In this document: positions 17,599 through 26,407 of the stretch, piece by piece
Numbering within the stretch: position 1 is the stretch's first letter
Layout of the letters: every line of letters begins with the position of its first letter
Assembly: GCA_902768785.1 (NCBI GenBank)
Contig: CACXMM010000003.1
Location: 62,001-126,000 of the forward strand
Reading direction: 5' to 3'
From: an uncultured Prevotellaceae bacterium
Lineage (GTDB): Bacteria > Bacteroidota > Bacteroidia > Bacteroidales > Bacteroidaceae
Length of the DNA stretch: 64,000 nucleotides
The notes under the pieces: model-generated
Database searches by the model: none
What the model was told of the DNA's origin: nothing
The model's input: only the letters and a program-made list of their open reading frames with translations
Made by a program: the position numbers and the translations under genes

Positions 17599-19911
17599 AT
17601 GATAGAGAGAATTGATTTCAAAGATACGCTTATTCAGGAAATGAAAAAGGGTATCAATCTTTTTGTAGGCGCAGGCTTTTCTGTTTATGCTAAAGATTCA
17701 AAAGGGAATCCTTTGCCTTTAGCTAGCCAACTAATTAAAGAACTACATGAAAATGTAAGTCCAGGTTTGAATGATCTTGCTAAGTATTGCTCAGTTATGG
17801 AACGTAAGAATCGGACAAATCTTTATGATTATCTAACAGAACGTTTCCATGTAAAGAGTTTTGACGATTGTTACTTGAACTTGAACCTTATCAATCTAAA
17901 AGGAGTCTATACAACTAATATCGATGATTTAGTTCCTCAAATTATTGAAAAGAATCCGAGTCGTTATGTTAATGAGCAGAACGTTAACGGAGCATGTGCT
18001 AATGAACAAGGTGTGAACTATCTTCCTTTGCATGGGTTCATAAAGTATCCAGAGAATGGGTATGTTTTCAGTGTTGAAAAAATTGCGAGCATCTATAATC
18101 AGGCTCCTCGAATATGGTCATATCTGTCATTGGCAATGGAGAAGTATCCGACAATATTCATAGGCTATGGACTTAACGATACTGGGGTGATAGAGTCAAT
18201 AATGTCTCAGCAGACATTTTCTAATGCCCAGAAAGCCATGTGGATAGTTCTCTATAAACCATCTCAAGACGATATTGATTATTTTGAGGGAATTGGCTTC
18301 AATATCATTATTGCTGACACAAAAGATTTTTTAGATGAAATACCGAAGATGAGTGATTGGGAGAAAGGAGTAAGACACAAGAATAATACGATTGAAACTC
18401 TTTTCCCTGCAAATATTATTCCTAAAGATAGTCGCGGATTAACACAGCGTCCTATTGAGGAGTTTTATAGAGGAATGCCTCCTAACTGGGCAGATATTCT
18501 CAGAAATGTTATCTATAAAACCGCTTTCTATAGAGAGATTGAGAATTCTGTATATAGCAAAAAGCATACAATAATTATAGGAGCACCGATTTCTGGAAAG
18601 ACGACACTGGCCATGCAGGTAGGTGAGTTTATTAATTTTGACGGTGTTAAATTAATGTTTAATGATCTGAATGTAAATAAAGCAGAATATATTTCAAAAC
18701 TAGTAGGAAGACAGAAAGTTTTAATCATTGTAGAGAATTTCTCAGATGACGTTGATGCTTTTATGGTTTTGAAAGCTATGCCTAATGCGAAAGTAATAGG
18801 TATCGACCGAAGTCACTATTTTGCTATTGTAAGCCATAAGTTTAATCAAAAAGAGTTTGACATAATAAACGTCACTGAACTCAAGGATCAGGATATTCAA
18901 GGCATTATTGATACTATACCAGAAGGAATACGAAGAGGTGAACGAGAAATAAAACGAAATAGAGAGAAGAGTGATAAGTCTATTTTTGAATTTGTGATTC
19001 GCCATGTCAAAGGGCAAACCATCAAGAACAGATATCATGATTTTATTACTAAGTTGGAAACGGAAAATCCTGACTTGGCAGAGTTTCTTGTTCTTTGTGC
19101 TTATATGCACGTATCTCGGGTACCTTTATCTATGGAAGTAGCCTATAGTTATTTTAATGATAAAAGCTATTGTGAGGTTATAGAAATGAGGAAACGATTG
19201 TCAGATTTCCTCCAAGAAGACGATGAGGAAGAACTTGCGACAAATAATGTTGATGGATATCGGCCAAGATCTTCCATTGTAGCAGATGCGATTCTTGAGT
19301 ATACCAGCAAAGATTTGCTTTCAGAAGTAATGTGGAATGTCTTAAATAATGTAAACTACATTTCAATCTGTAATTATAATAAGTTTAGAAGGTGGGCATT
19401 TGACAAAGCATTGGTAATGAGAGCATTTCCAAAGTGGAAAGAAGGCAAGGAGTTTTATGAAGAAGCTTTTTTGTTTGACAATAGGAATCCGTATATTTTG
19501 CAACAGGGTGCTCTTTACCTTTCTGCGAAGAAGCAGTTCAATGATGCATTTGATTGGATTGATAAGGCAAAAACTATGACGAACGATAGGCAGTTTTCCA
19601 TAAGGAATTCCCACGCTGTTATTCTCTTTGATGCTAATTATGAAGTTACAACTAAAGAATCTGAAAGTCTTATGGACAATAGTATGGAGATTTTGCATAA
19701 GTGTTACAATGATGACAAAAGGAGGACCTTTCATGCTAAAACATATGCTGATCAAGCTTTAAGGTATTTCAGAAAATACCACAATGATAAAGCGAAATCA
19801 TATTTGGAACAAGCAAAGACTTGGTTAAGTGATGAACTAGTAGAGAATAGTTGGGAATATGAGCTAAAATCTTTATATTCCAGAGTTTGTGAAACATTGA
19901 CAAATGCATAA
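17599..19911 (+). CDS. SIR2-STAND NTPase with helical repeat C-terminus, candidate anti-phage protein (Avs5-like)
   Basis: The 770-aa protein has three parts. Residues 1-250 are a SIR2 domain: LFVGAGFS (21-28), TTNIDD (105-110), LPLHGF with the likely catalytic His145, and FIGYGLND (187-194). A P-loop NTPase follows with Walker A GAPISGKT (328-335) and a Walker B-like KVLIIVEN (373-380). The C-terminal third has TPR-like helices (about 620-770). In known SIR2-STAND defence proteins the C-terminal part senses a phage product and the SIR2 part depletes NAD. Base composition is more AT-rich than the housekeeping region, which suggests transfer. Function inferred from architecture. Confidence 0.8.
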   Translation: MIERIDFKDTLIQEMKKGINLFVGAGFSVYAKDSKGNPLPLASQLIKELHENVSPGLNDLAKYCSVMERKNRTNLYDYLTERFHVKSFDDCYLNLNLINLKGVYTTNIDDLVPQIIEKNPSRYVNEQNVNGACANEQGVNYLPLHGFIKYPENGYVFSVEKIASIYNQAPRIWSYLSLAMEKYPTIFIGYGLNDTGVIESIMSQQTFSNAQKAMWIVLYKPSQDDIDYFEGIGFNIIIADTKDFLDEIPKMSDWEKGVRHKNNTIETLFPANIIPKDSRGLTQRPIEEFYRGMPPNWADILRNVIYKTAFYREIENSVYSKKHTIIIGAPISGKTTLAMQVGEFINFDGVKLMFNDLNVNKAEYISKLVGRQKVLIIVENFSDDVDAFMVLKAMPNAKVIGIDRSHYFAIVSHKFNQKEFDIINVTELKDQDIQGIIDTIPEGIRRGEREIKRNREKSDKSIFEFVIRHVKGQTIKNRYHDFITKLETENPDLAEFLVLCAYMHVSRVPLSMEVAYSYFNDKSYCEVIEMRKRLSDFLQEDDEEELATNNVDGYRPRSSIVADAILEYTSKDLLSEVMWNVLNNVNYISICNYNKFRRWAFDKALVMRAFPKWKEGKEFYEEAFLFDNRNPYILQQGALYLSAKKQFNDAFDWIDKAKTMTNDRQFSIRNSHAVILFDANYEVTTKESESLMDNSMEILHKCYNDDKRRTFHAKTYADQALRYFRKYHNDKAKSYLEQAKTWLSDELVENSWEYELKSLYSRVCETLTNA

Positions 19912-20250
19912 GGAGTATTTAAATAGTATTGGGTCGAGTTTATCCGAGAATCTTTACCATAAATCCCCAAGATAGCGGGTGATAAAGTTAAGTCCTTTGA
20001 ACTATAATATGGCAAGAAAAGGAACTCGAATTTGAACAGATAGGAGATGTCCCTTTGGAAGCAAAACAATAGTTCGTGATTGTTAGCAAATGAATATCAG
20101 TACAGTGAAGATATAAGTTGTTGCATCCCGTTTCAAGATTGAACAAGCCTTCGGTAAATGTTTGAAAGTATTCTGCTTTCATCATTCTGGGACTAAGAAC
20201 TTCTATGTTGAAGATAAGGGCTTGCCTCATCTCAGCCTTTTTCGTTTAGT
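19912..20250. other. Intergenic stretch, no supported gene
   Basis: No long frame is convincing. A short plus-strand reading ending at 20253 (RFKIEQAFGKCLKVF) is vaguely transposase-like, but no family could be assigned. It may be a decayed gene. Confidence 0.4.
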
Positions 20251-20808
20251 ATGAATGAAGCAGCAATACAGCTTATTCTTAGTGTTGTCATAGCAATTGC
20301 GACAGTTGCATATTCTATCATCAATCTGATGATGTGGTTTGAGAGCAGGGCAACAAGACGACAGAAGGTAGCACCTCTTATTATACCTTTTTTAAAAAGC
20401 ACTGATACTCATGAGATGCTTTGCTTGTATATAAAGAACATGGGTGAGGGCTGTGCTAAGGATGTGCGAGTTAAGGTAATTAAGGATTATCATGTTTTCA
20501 ACAGGGATGATCTACAATTAAGCAGTCTTCCTATCTTTTCTGAGGGAGTTAGCATTTTCCCATCTGGCTACGAGTTGCACTATTGCCTAAATTGGTGGGA
20601 GGATCTGAATAAAGAGGGGATGGATGGTTCTGTCGTACTAGAAGTAGCATTTAAGGATATAGATGGGCGCGACTATGGACCTAAAAGATATGAACTAAAG
20701 TTCAGACAGATAGTGAGCAATTACACAAATCCTCCTGAAACATATGAGGGTCAGATTGCTTATTATCTAAAGGAAATTGACAAGGATATGAAAAAACTAC
20801 ATCAGTGA
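20251..20808 (+). CDS. Hypothetical single-pass membrane protein
   Basis: The 185-aa product has one N-terminal membrane segment (LILSVVIAIATVAYSIINLMMW, residues 8-29), a basic stop (ESRATRRQK), and then a soluble domain that looks beta-rich (MLCLYIKNMGEGCAKDVRVKV). Topology suggests the large domain is cytoplasmic. It follows the SIR2-STAND gene by 340 bp on the same strand, but no link is demonstrated. Function unknown. Confidence 0.6.
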   Translation: MNEAAIQLILSVVIAIATVAYSIINLMMWFESRATRRQKVAPLIIPFLKSTDTHEMLCLYIKNMGEGCAKDVRVKVIKDYHVFNRDDLQLSSLPIFSEGVSIFPSGYELHYCLNWWEDLNKEGMDGSVVLEVAFKDIDGRDYGPKRYELKFRQIVSNYTNPPETYEGQIAYYLKEIDKDMKKLHQ

Positions 20809-20951
20809 TGTGTTCCTTCTCCTACCTAGCCCCTCTAATGATAATAATCTGGGTTTGTTTAATTTGTACTAGATTTTGTCAGATTTGGCTTCCCCTAAAG
20901 CGCCGACCGTTGGTTCTGCCCGCTGGGCATCAAAGATAATTATCAAACAAT
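20809..20951. other. Intergenic stretch with a decayed dispersed-repeat copy
   Basis: Around 20880-20935 the sequence GATTTGGCTTCCCC..GCGCCGACCGTTGG is a diverged form of the element that forms the 61-bp inverted repeat at 62,948-63,120. Nothing else is supported. Confidence 0.5.
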
Positions 20952-21287
20952 ATGATTACAAAGTACCTAGTCTTAATAGACAAGTTGCAATCATCCACTA
21001 GAGAGAGAAAAATCATATGGGAAAAAGGCAGGCTTTATAATGAGTATAAGGCGGCGATTGGGAATAATTCTGTTTCGATTGAGTATGATTCTTCCAAAAA
21101 GGGAGAAGGCACAAGAGGATCAGTATCTTTGATGATATAGAATAGTAAAGGTGAGAATATTGATGAAATAAGAGAATATGTTAGTTCTTATCTTTTCGAT
21201 GCTCTTTACAATCTGTACCATAGTGCAAGAAGAGCATGTCTGAAAGTTGAGGACACCATGGATGAGATGATAGCAGAATTAGGATAG
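20952..21287 (+). pseudogene. Small hypothetical gene interrupted by an in-frame TAG
   Basis: The first part is MITKYLVLIDKLQSSTRER to SVSLMI, a TAG follows at 21138-21140, and the same frame continues NSKGENIDEIREYVSSYLF to EDTMDEMIAELG. Both halves have coding-like character and no frameshift is needed, so a single nonsense change is the simplest reading. Family not recognised. Confidence 0.5.
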
Positions 21288-21459
21288 TATTCTCAATGCG
21301 GTGACAATCACTTAATCATCAGTTACAAGGATTTCCGCCCTTTCTGCGGGACCGTTAATAATTCTGTGCTTTCCGTGCAATCTGTGAGAGCTTAACGCAG
21401 GACTACCGAGTATAGATTTCAATCATTTACGATAAAACTATAATTGTTCCGATGTCACG
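21288..21459. other. Intergenic stretch with 9-nt repeat remnants
   Basis: Around 21360-21390 are single copies of words from the arrays (TCTGTGCTTTCCGTGCAATC, then TGTGAGAG). No gene is supported. Confidence 0.5.
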
Positions 21460-21654
21460 ATGTCAGGGAACCGGTTCCTAGTATCTCTGTTGATAGACGA
21501 TAATGTATGGATAGGAGAAAACGTTGTAGTGTTGTCCGGCGTTCATATAGGAAAAGGATCAATTATAGCAGCAAATGCAGTCGTCACCAAAGATATACCA
21601 CCTTACTCCATGGCTGTAGGAGTACCTGCCAAAGTTATAAAAACACTTTCATAA
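21460..21654 (+). pseudogene. C-terminal fragment of a hexapeptide-repeat acyltransferase
   Basis: The frame reads [20 protein letters not shown], then [20 protein letters not shown] and [10 protein letters not shown], the end of a left-handed beta-helix O-acetyltransferase of the kind found in polysaccharide loci. The N-terminal two thirds, including the catalytic His region, are missing, and [11 protein letters not shown] before it does not fit the fold. It is most likely the remnant of a truncated gene at the left end of the polysaccharide locus. Confidence 0.7.
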
Positions 21655-21665
21655 TTAGTCTTAAG

Positions 21666-22697
21666 ATGATAGATATTACAGTTATTCTGCCATTGTTTAA
21701 TGGAGGACAATATCTTCGTGATGCGGTTCTTTCTGTTGAAGAGAGCAACAGTGATATAAGTATTGAACTACTCATTGTTGATGATGGCTCTACAGATAAT
21801 AGCTTATCTGTTGCTCAAGCATTAACCAAAGAGTATTCTAATATTGTTGTGTTATCTAAGCAGAATGGAGGAATTGCGTCAGCTAGAGAGCTTGGTTTGA
21901 AGAATAGTAATGGAAGGTATATCACTTTCCTAGATCAAGATGACAGAGTGATATCTGGGTATTCATCATTTATCAGACAAATGGAGGATAAACAAGCTGA
22001 CATTTTGATGTCCGATCCTTTCTATTCCCGTCATGGCAATGTTCAGAAATCAAACACAATAAAGGAGGATCGTCTTTATGAAAAAGAGGACTGTTTGAAT
22101 ATGGGTAGGATGCTATTCTGTCCAGAGGTGTTTACTCCTGTTGATGCAGAGAAGAGACATCTGATTAGTGTCACCTCAACAGTTTGGAACTGTATTTTTT
22201 CAAAACAGTTTATTGTAAACAATAATCTACATTTCCAAAGTAATGTTAGGTTTGAAGATGATTGGATCTTTATAGGTCAAAGTCTTGGATGCTGTTCACG
22301 TTTGATGGTTACTTCCTACAGTTTCTATTGTTGGACAATTAACAATGATTCTGAATCACATAGCACTAAGTATGTTCAAGATATGTTTACAAAGAGGAAG
22401 AGACATAAGGAATTGTTGATGAACCTAGTGTCAAACATGGGCGCTAATGAATCTCAACTTCAAGGATTTGAACACATCCTTGATGCACAAACTATCATTA
22501 TCTGTGGTAAAAATGCAATGCTCTTACCATTAAAAAATTATCGAGAAGAAATAAAACAACTCAAATCATTTGGTGATTTAAGAAAGTACTCTGATTTCAA
22601 AGTGGGAAAACTGTCTTCTTTTTATTTAAGTCTATGGAACCTTGGGTGGTATGGTTCTTCATATGTGCTAAATCGTATCATTCGTAGTATTGGTTAA
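21666..22697 (+). CDS. Glycosyltransferase family 2
   Basis: The start at 21666 gives MIDITVILPLFNGGQYLRDA, the usual GT2 opening; the frame is open further upstream but overlaps the acyltransferase remnant. Motifs are LLIVDDGSTDNS (nucleotide binding), NGGIASARELGLKNSNG and the DxD equivalent FLDQDD. The 343-aa protein has no membrane segment and probably acts at the inner face of the membrane on an undecaprenyl-linked glycan. Acceptor and donor are unknown. Confidence 0.88.
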   Translation: MIDITVILPLFNGGQYLRDAVLSVEESNSDISIELLIVDDGSTDNSLSVAQALTKEYSNIVVLSKQNGGIASARELGLKNSNGRYITFLDQDDRVISGYSSFIRQMEDKQADILMSDPFYSRHGNVQKSNTIKEDRLYEKEDCLNMGRMLFCPEVFTPVDAEKRHLISVTSTVWNCIFSKQFIVNNNLHFQSNVRFEDDWIFIGQSLGCCSRLMVTSYSFYCWTINNDSESHSTKYVQDMFTKRKRHKELLMNLVSNMGANESQLQGFEHILDAQTIIICGKNAMLLPLKNYREEIKQLKSFGDLRKYSDFKVGKLSSFYLSLWNLGWYGSSYVLNRIIRSIG

Positions 22698-22907
22698 TGA
22701 CTTAGGTATCCTGCCTCAATGTCCACCAATCGCAAATATGAATGCGTATGCATTTCAAAGAACCATTAAGTCAGAGGTTGACTGTAATTCCAATCAACTA
22801 TATTTGTCACTTAAGGATACTGTGAAAAATTGATTCTTTAATGGTACGTTAGTAAGGAGTTAAGGCTGATAACCTTGTGAATTGATTCTAATGAAAAAAC
22901 TATAATT
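22698..22907. other. Intergenic stretch, nothing recognised
   Basis: 210 bp without a supported frame or a TAnnTTTG promoter. Confidence 0.4.
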
Positions 22908-24020
22908 ATGATTAAAGATATCATCACCGTAACATCCCCCTTGCTTCCCAATCTTGATGAGTTCTATGAATTCCTTAAACAGATTTGGGATAGCAAGTGG
23001 ATTACAAACAACGGCTCTTTCCATCAACAGTTGGAAAAGGCCTTGGCAGAATACCTGAAGGTGCCCTATGTGAGTTTGTTTACCAATGGTACACTGCCAT
23101 TGATAACCGCCTTGCAGGCATTGCGTATCACAGGAGAAGTCATCACTACACCTTACAGTTTTGTCGCTACAACCCATTCCCTTTGGTGGAACGGTATCAA
23201 ACCAGTTTTTGTTGATATTGAATGGGCAACAGGTTGTATGGATCCTAACAAGATCGAGGCCGCCATCACCCCCAAGACAACAGCTATCATGCCCGTCCAT
23301 GTCTATGGCAAACCCTGTAATACTAAAGCTATCCAGGACATAGCAGACAAGTACGGACTAAAAGTTATCTACGATGCCGCTCATGCCTTTGGAGTGGAAG
23401 TCAACGAAGAAAGCGTGTTGAATGCTGGCGATATGAGTACACTCAGTTTCCATGCCACCAAAGTCTATAATACCATTGAGGGTGGAGCTATGATCATGCA
23501 TGATGCTAAGACCAAGCAGCGAATCGATTATTTAAAGAATTTCGGTTTTGCAGGAGAAACGGAGGTAGTCGGACCTGGCATTAATAGTAAGATGGATGAG
23601 ATGCGCTCAGCCTATGGCCTGTTGAATCTGAAACAGGTAGATGCAGCCATAGAAGCCCGCCATCAGGTAGCCATCAAGTATCGTGAGGCATTAAAAGACG
23701 TGGAGGGCATCGAATACTGGAATGATCTCCCTGGAGTGAAACATAACTATAGTTATTTCCCTATCTTTGTTGATAGCAAAAAGTACGGTATGACTCGTGA
23801 TGAACTCTATTTCAAGATGAAAGAGCAAGGCGTTTTAGGCCGTCGCTATTTCTATCCGTTGATCAGTGAATTCAGCACCTATCGTGGTCTTGAGAGTTCT
23901 CGTCCTGAGAATCTGCCAGTGGCACATCAAATGGCTAAAAGCGTGATATGTCTGCCGATGCACCATGAACTTTCAGAGAAAGATATAGATAGAGTTCTAA
24001 ACTGTATAATTAAAAGATGA
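22908..24020 (+). CDS. DegT/DnrJ/EryC1-family sugar aminotransferase
   Basis: PLP enzymes of this family transaminate keto-sugar nucleotides. The 370-aa protein has FTNGTLPLITALQAL, YDAAHAFGVE, and the PLP lysine K185 in FHATKVYNTIEGG. Length fits. The next gene, an ATP-grasp protein, overlaps its stop by 4 nt, so the two are coupled. The sugar cannot be named from motifs. Confidence 0.92.
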   Translation: MIKDIITVTSPLLPNLDEFYEFLKQIWDSKWITNNGSFHQQLEKALAEYLKVPYVSLFTNGTLPLITALQALRITGEVITTPYSFVATTHSLWWNGIKPVFVDIEWATGCMDPNKIEAAITPKTTAIMPVHVYGKPCNTKAIQDIADKYGLKVIYDAAHAFGVEVNEESVLNAGDMSTLSFHATKVYNTIEGGAMIMHDAKTKQRIDYLKNFGFAGETEVVGPGINSKMDEMRSAYGLLNLKQVDAAIEARHQVAIKYREALKDVEGIEYWNDLPGVKHNYSYFPIFVDSKKYGMTRDELYFKMKEQGVLGRRYFYPLISEFSTYRGLESSRPENLPVAHQMAKSVICLPMHHELSEKDIDRVLNCIIKR

Positions 24021-25225
24021 AGAAAAAGAAGTTAATGCTTCTCGGAGGTCTAAGATATCTCCTTCCTGTCATAGAGGCTGCACATAAGCAAGGTTATTAT
24101 GTCATTACGGCAGATTATCTGCCTGATAATATCGCTCATAAGTACAGTGACGAGTATTGCAATGTTAGCATTGTAGATAAAGAGGCTGTTCTCAAGGAAG
24201 CGAAGAGATTACGAATTGATGGCATCATGTCTTTTGCCTGTGATCCAGGTGTCGTGGCTGCAAGTTATGTACAGAACAAGATGGGACTTCCATCTTTTGG
24301 CCCGTTCGAGAGTGTTGAGATTCTCCAGAATAAAGACAAGTTCCGTATGTTCTTGGCTAAAAATGGATTTAATGTCCCACAAGCCAAGGGTTTTGATAGC
24401 GTTGAGGCCGCTATGGATGAAATCCTCTGGTATCCTTGGCCGGTGATAGTGAAGCCTACGGATGCTGCGGGTAGTAAAGGTGTAACAAGGGTTGACAAGG
24501 CTGAGGATTTGAAACCTGCACTTGAATATGCTATGGAGCATAGCATCTCTGGGCATATCATTGTGGAAGAGTTTATTGATAAACAGGGCTGTTCTTCTGA
24601 TACAGATAGCATGTCTATTGACGGCAAACTGGTATTCGTCAGTTTCTGTGCTCAGCGATTCGATGCAGAAGCCACAAATCCTTACACGCCAGCAGCCTAC
24701 TCATGGCCTTCAACCTTCTCAAAGGAACAGGAAGAATACCTCACTTCAGAAATACAGCGTCTTATCACACTGTTAAACCTGAAGACTGTGGTTTACAACA
24801 TTGAGGTGCGTGTAGCACCTAACGGCAAACCTTATATCATGGAGTTAACCCCTCGAGGCGGTGGCAATCGTCTTTGTGAGATGTTGCGCTATGCTACAGG
24901 TGTAGATATGATTACGGCCATTACCCGTGCGATGGTGGGTGACCCCATCCTGGAACCTATCGAGCAGAAACCCTACAATGGTCATTGGGCAGAGATTATC
25001 CTCCACGCTGATGAAAGCGGAGTGTTTGACCATTTAGAGGTTAGCAAGGAACTTCCTGCAGAAGTTGTTGAGGAAGATCTGTGGGTTAAGAAAGGTGACC
25101 ACGTGGACACTTTTGAAGGAGCTAATAACGCCATAGGTACGCTGGTGCTGAAGTTCCAGAGTGCAGAAGAACTTGAACATGCCATTACGCACCAGAGGGA
25201 GTGGCTTAAAGTAGTAGTTGTTTAG
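24017..25225 (+). CDS. ATP-grasp carboxylate-amine ligase
   Basis: The 402-aa protein has an N-terminal Rossmann-like domain (MLLGGLRYLLPVIEAAHKQG), the ATP-grasp segment VIVKPTDAAGSKGVTRV, IIVEEFIDKQGCSSDTDSM, and the metal-binding end VRVAPNGKPYIMELTPRGGG. Such enzymes form an amide or peptide-like bond with ATP. Coupling to a sugar aminotransferase suggests that an amino sugar is acylated with an amino or hydroxy acid. Inferred from context. Confidence 0.85.
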   Translation: MKKKKLMLLGGLRYLLPVIEAAHKQGYYVITADYLPDNIAHKYSDEYCNVSIVDKEAVLKEAKRLRIDGIMSFACDPGVVAASYVQNKMGLPSFGPFESVEILQNKDKFRMFLAKNGFNVPQAKGFDSVEAAMDEILWYPWPVIVKPTDAAGSKGVTRVDKAEDLKPALEYAMEHSISGHIIVEEFIDKQGCSSDTDSMSIDGKLVFVSFCAQRFDAEATNPYTPAAYSWPSTFSKEQEEYLTSEIQRLITLLNLKTVVYNIEVRVAPNGKPYIMELTPRGGGNRLCEMLRYATGVDMITAITRAMVGDPILEPIEQKPYNGHWAEIILHADESGVFDHLEVSKELPAEVVEEDLWVKKGDHVDTFEGANNAIGTLVLKFQSAEELEHAITHQREWLKVVVV

Positions 25226-25259
25226 TTTTGTTTTTTTGTAAATTTACACTCTATACAGC

Positions 25260-26234
25260 ATGAAACCAATAGGAGGTTTTTTTTCACTTGAGCTAAATAC
25301 TGGACGTGAATTGCATGCTAATGCAATTCGTCTAAATGCTGGACGCTATGCCTTAGAATATATTTTGAAGGCTCGTAAGTATTGTAAAGTATATATTCCT
25401 TACTATATTTGTGATTCTGTTCTGGAACCTTTCAAACGCTTGGGTATATCTTATGAGTTCTACCATATCAATGAACAACTGGAGCCTGCCATAAAGTTGA
25501 CCCCAAAAGACAATGAGGCAGTACTCTATGTCAACTACTTCGGACTGAAGAACCGATATGCCGACACATTTTGCTATGCATATCATAACACTATCCTTGA
25601 TCAGACACAGGCGTTTTATAGTGGACAGGGGAACAAATACGATGACAGGCGCATCAAATGTGACACATTCTATAGCTGCCGTAAATACTTCGGTGTTCCT
25701 GATGGGGCGTATCTTTATACCAACTGCTTGCTTGACGAGGAACTACCACAAGATGAGTCTTTTGAACGTATGACTTTCCTTACCAAACGCGTCGACCGCT
25801 CTGCGCAGGAAGGATATGCAGACTTCCAAGCCAACGACAAAGTACTCTGCGGTGTTGGGCTGAAATGTATGTCGAAGTTGACAGAGGCGATGATGCAAGG
25901 CATTGACTATAGTGCTAAGAGTAACAAGCGCATTCATAACTTCCACGTACTTGACAAGGCATTGCGTGAAACGAACCGTTTCAAATGGGAGATGGATTAC
26001 GGCACCGTACCTTTGGTATATCCATATTATGTAGAGAACGGTGCAAGGTTGCGCTGGACGCTTATAGAGAACCAAGTGTTCTGCGCCCGCTACTGGCCTA
26101 ATGTGCTTGAGTGGTGTAAGGCAAATGATCTGGAATACAAGTTGGCAGAGAATTTAGTATGCATTCCAATTGATCAGCGGTATGGAGAAGAGGATATGAA
26201 TGGAATAATAAGTATAATAAAAAAAGTATTTTAA
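25260..26234 (+). CDS. DegT-like PLP-fold protein in the polysaccharide locus
   Basis: The 324-aa protein begins GGFFSLELNTGRELHANAIR, has IPYYICDSVLEPFKRLG and CDTFYSCRKYFGVPDGAYLY. In the last, the Lys fits the PLP lysine of a fold-type I enzyme. Similarity to DegT enzymes is looser than for the gene at 22908, and it may have lost or changed the reaction. It starts 34 bp after the ATP-grasp gene and ends 5 bp before a GNAT fragment. Confidence 0.65.
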   Translation: MKPIGGFFSLELNTGRELHANAIRLNAGRYALEYILKARKYCKVYIPYYICDSVLEPFKRLGISYEFYHINEQLEPAIKLTPKDNEAVLYVNYFGLKNRYADTFCYAYHNTILDQTQAFYSGQGNKYDDRRIKCDTFYSCRKYFGVPDGAYLYTNCLLDEELPQDESFERMTFLTKRVDRSAQEGYADFQANDKVLCGVGLKCMSKLTEAMMQGIDYSAKSNKRIHNFHVLDKALRETNRFKWEMDYGTVPLVYPYYVENGARLRWTLIENQVFCARYWPNVLEWCKANDLEYKLAENLVCIPIDQRYGEEDMNGIISIIKKVF

Positions 26235-26239
26235 GAGAA

Positions 26240-26407
26240 ATGGAATCAAGAGTATATCTTCGTGCCTTCGAACCAGAAGATTATAAAATATCTGTGGAAT
26301 GGCGCAATGACGACGAAATATGGAGTATGCTTGGAGGTAGAAAGTATTTTGTGTCTTCTGCTTACGAAAAGAAATGGATAGAAGACACAAAATCAGGCAC
26401 ACGATGA
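26240..26407 (+). pseudogene. 5' fragment of a RimJ/RimL-type GNAT acetyltransferase gene
   Basis: The 55-codon frame reads MESRVYLRAFEPEDYKISVE, then WRNDDEIWSMLGGRKYFVSS, then AYEKKWIEDT and SGTR. This is the start of a GNAT acetyltransferase of the kind that modifies amino sugars. The acetyl-CoA binding part is absent. Its stop overlaps the next start (ATGA at 26404), so the fragment is probably still translated and delivers ribosomes to the ATP-grasp/HAD gene. Confidence 0.7.

Noticed and set aside
20100-20256. Transposase fragment upstream of the gene at 20251
   Set aside because: A short reading (RFKIEQAFGKCLKVF) is suggestive, but too short and without a second motif.
21507-21665. 53-residue N-terminal extension of the GT2 at 21666
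   Set aside because: It lies out of frame over the acyltransferase remnant and does not fit a GT2 N-terminus.
22860-23300. 146-aa minus-strand ORF
   Set aside because: Shadow of the DegT-family aminotransferase gene.
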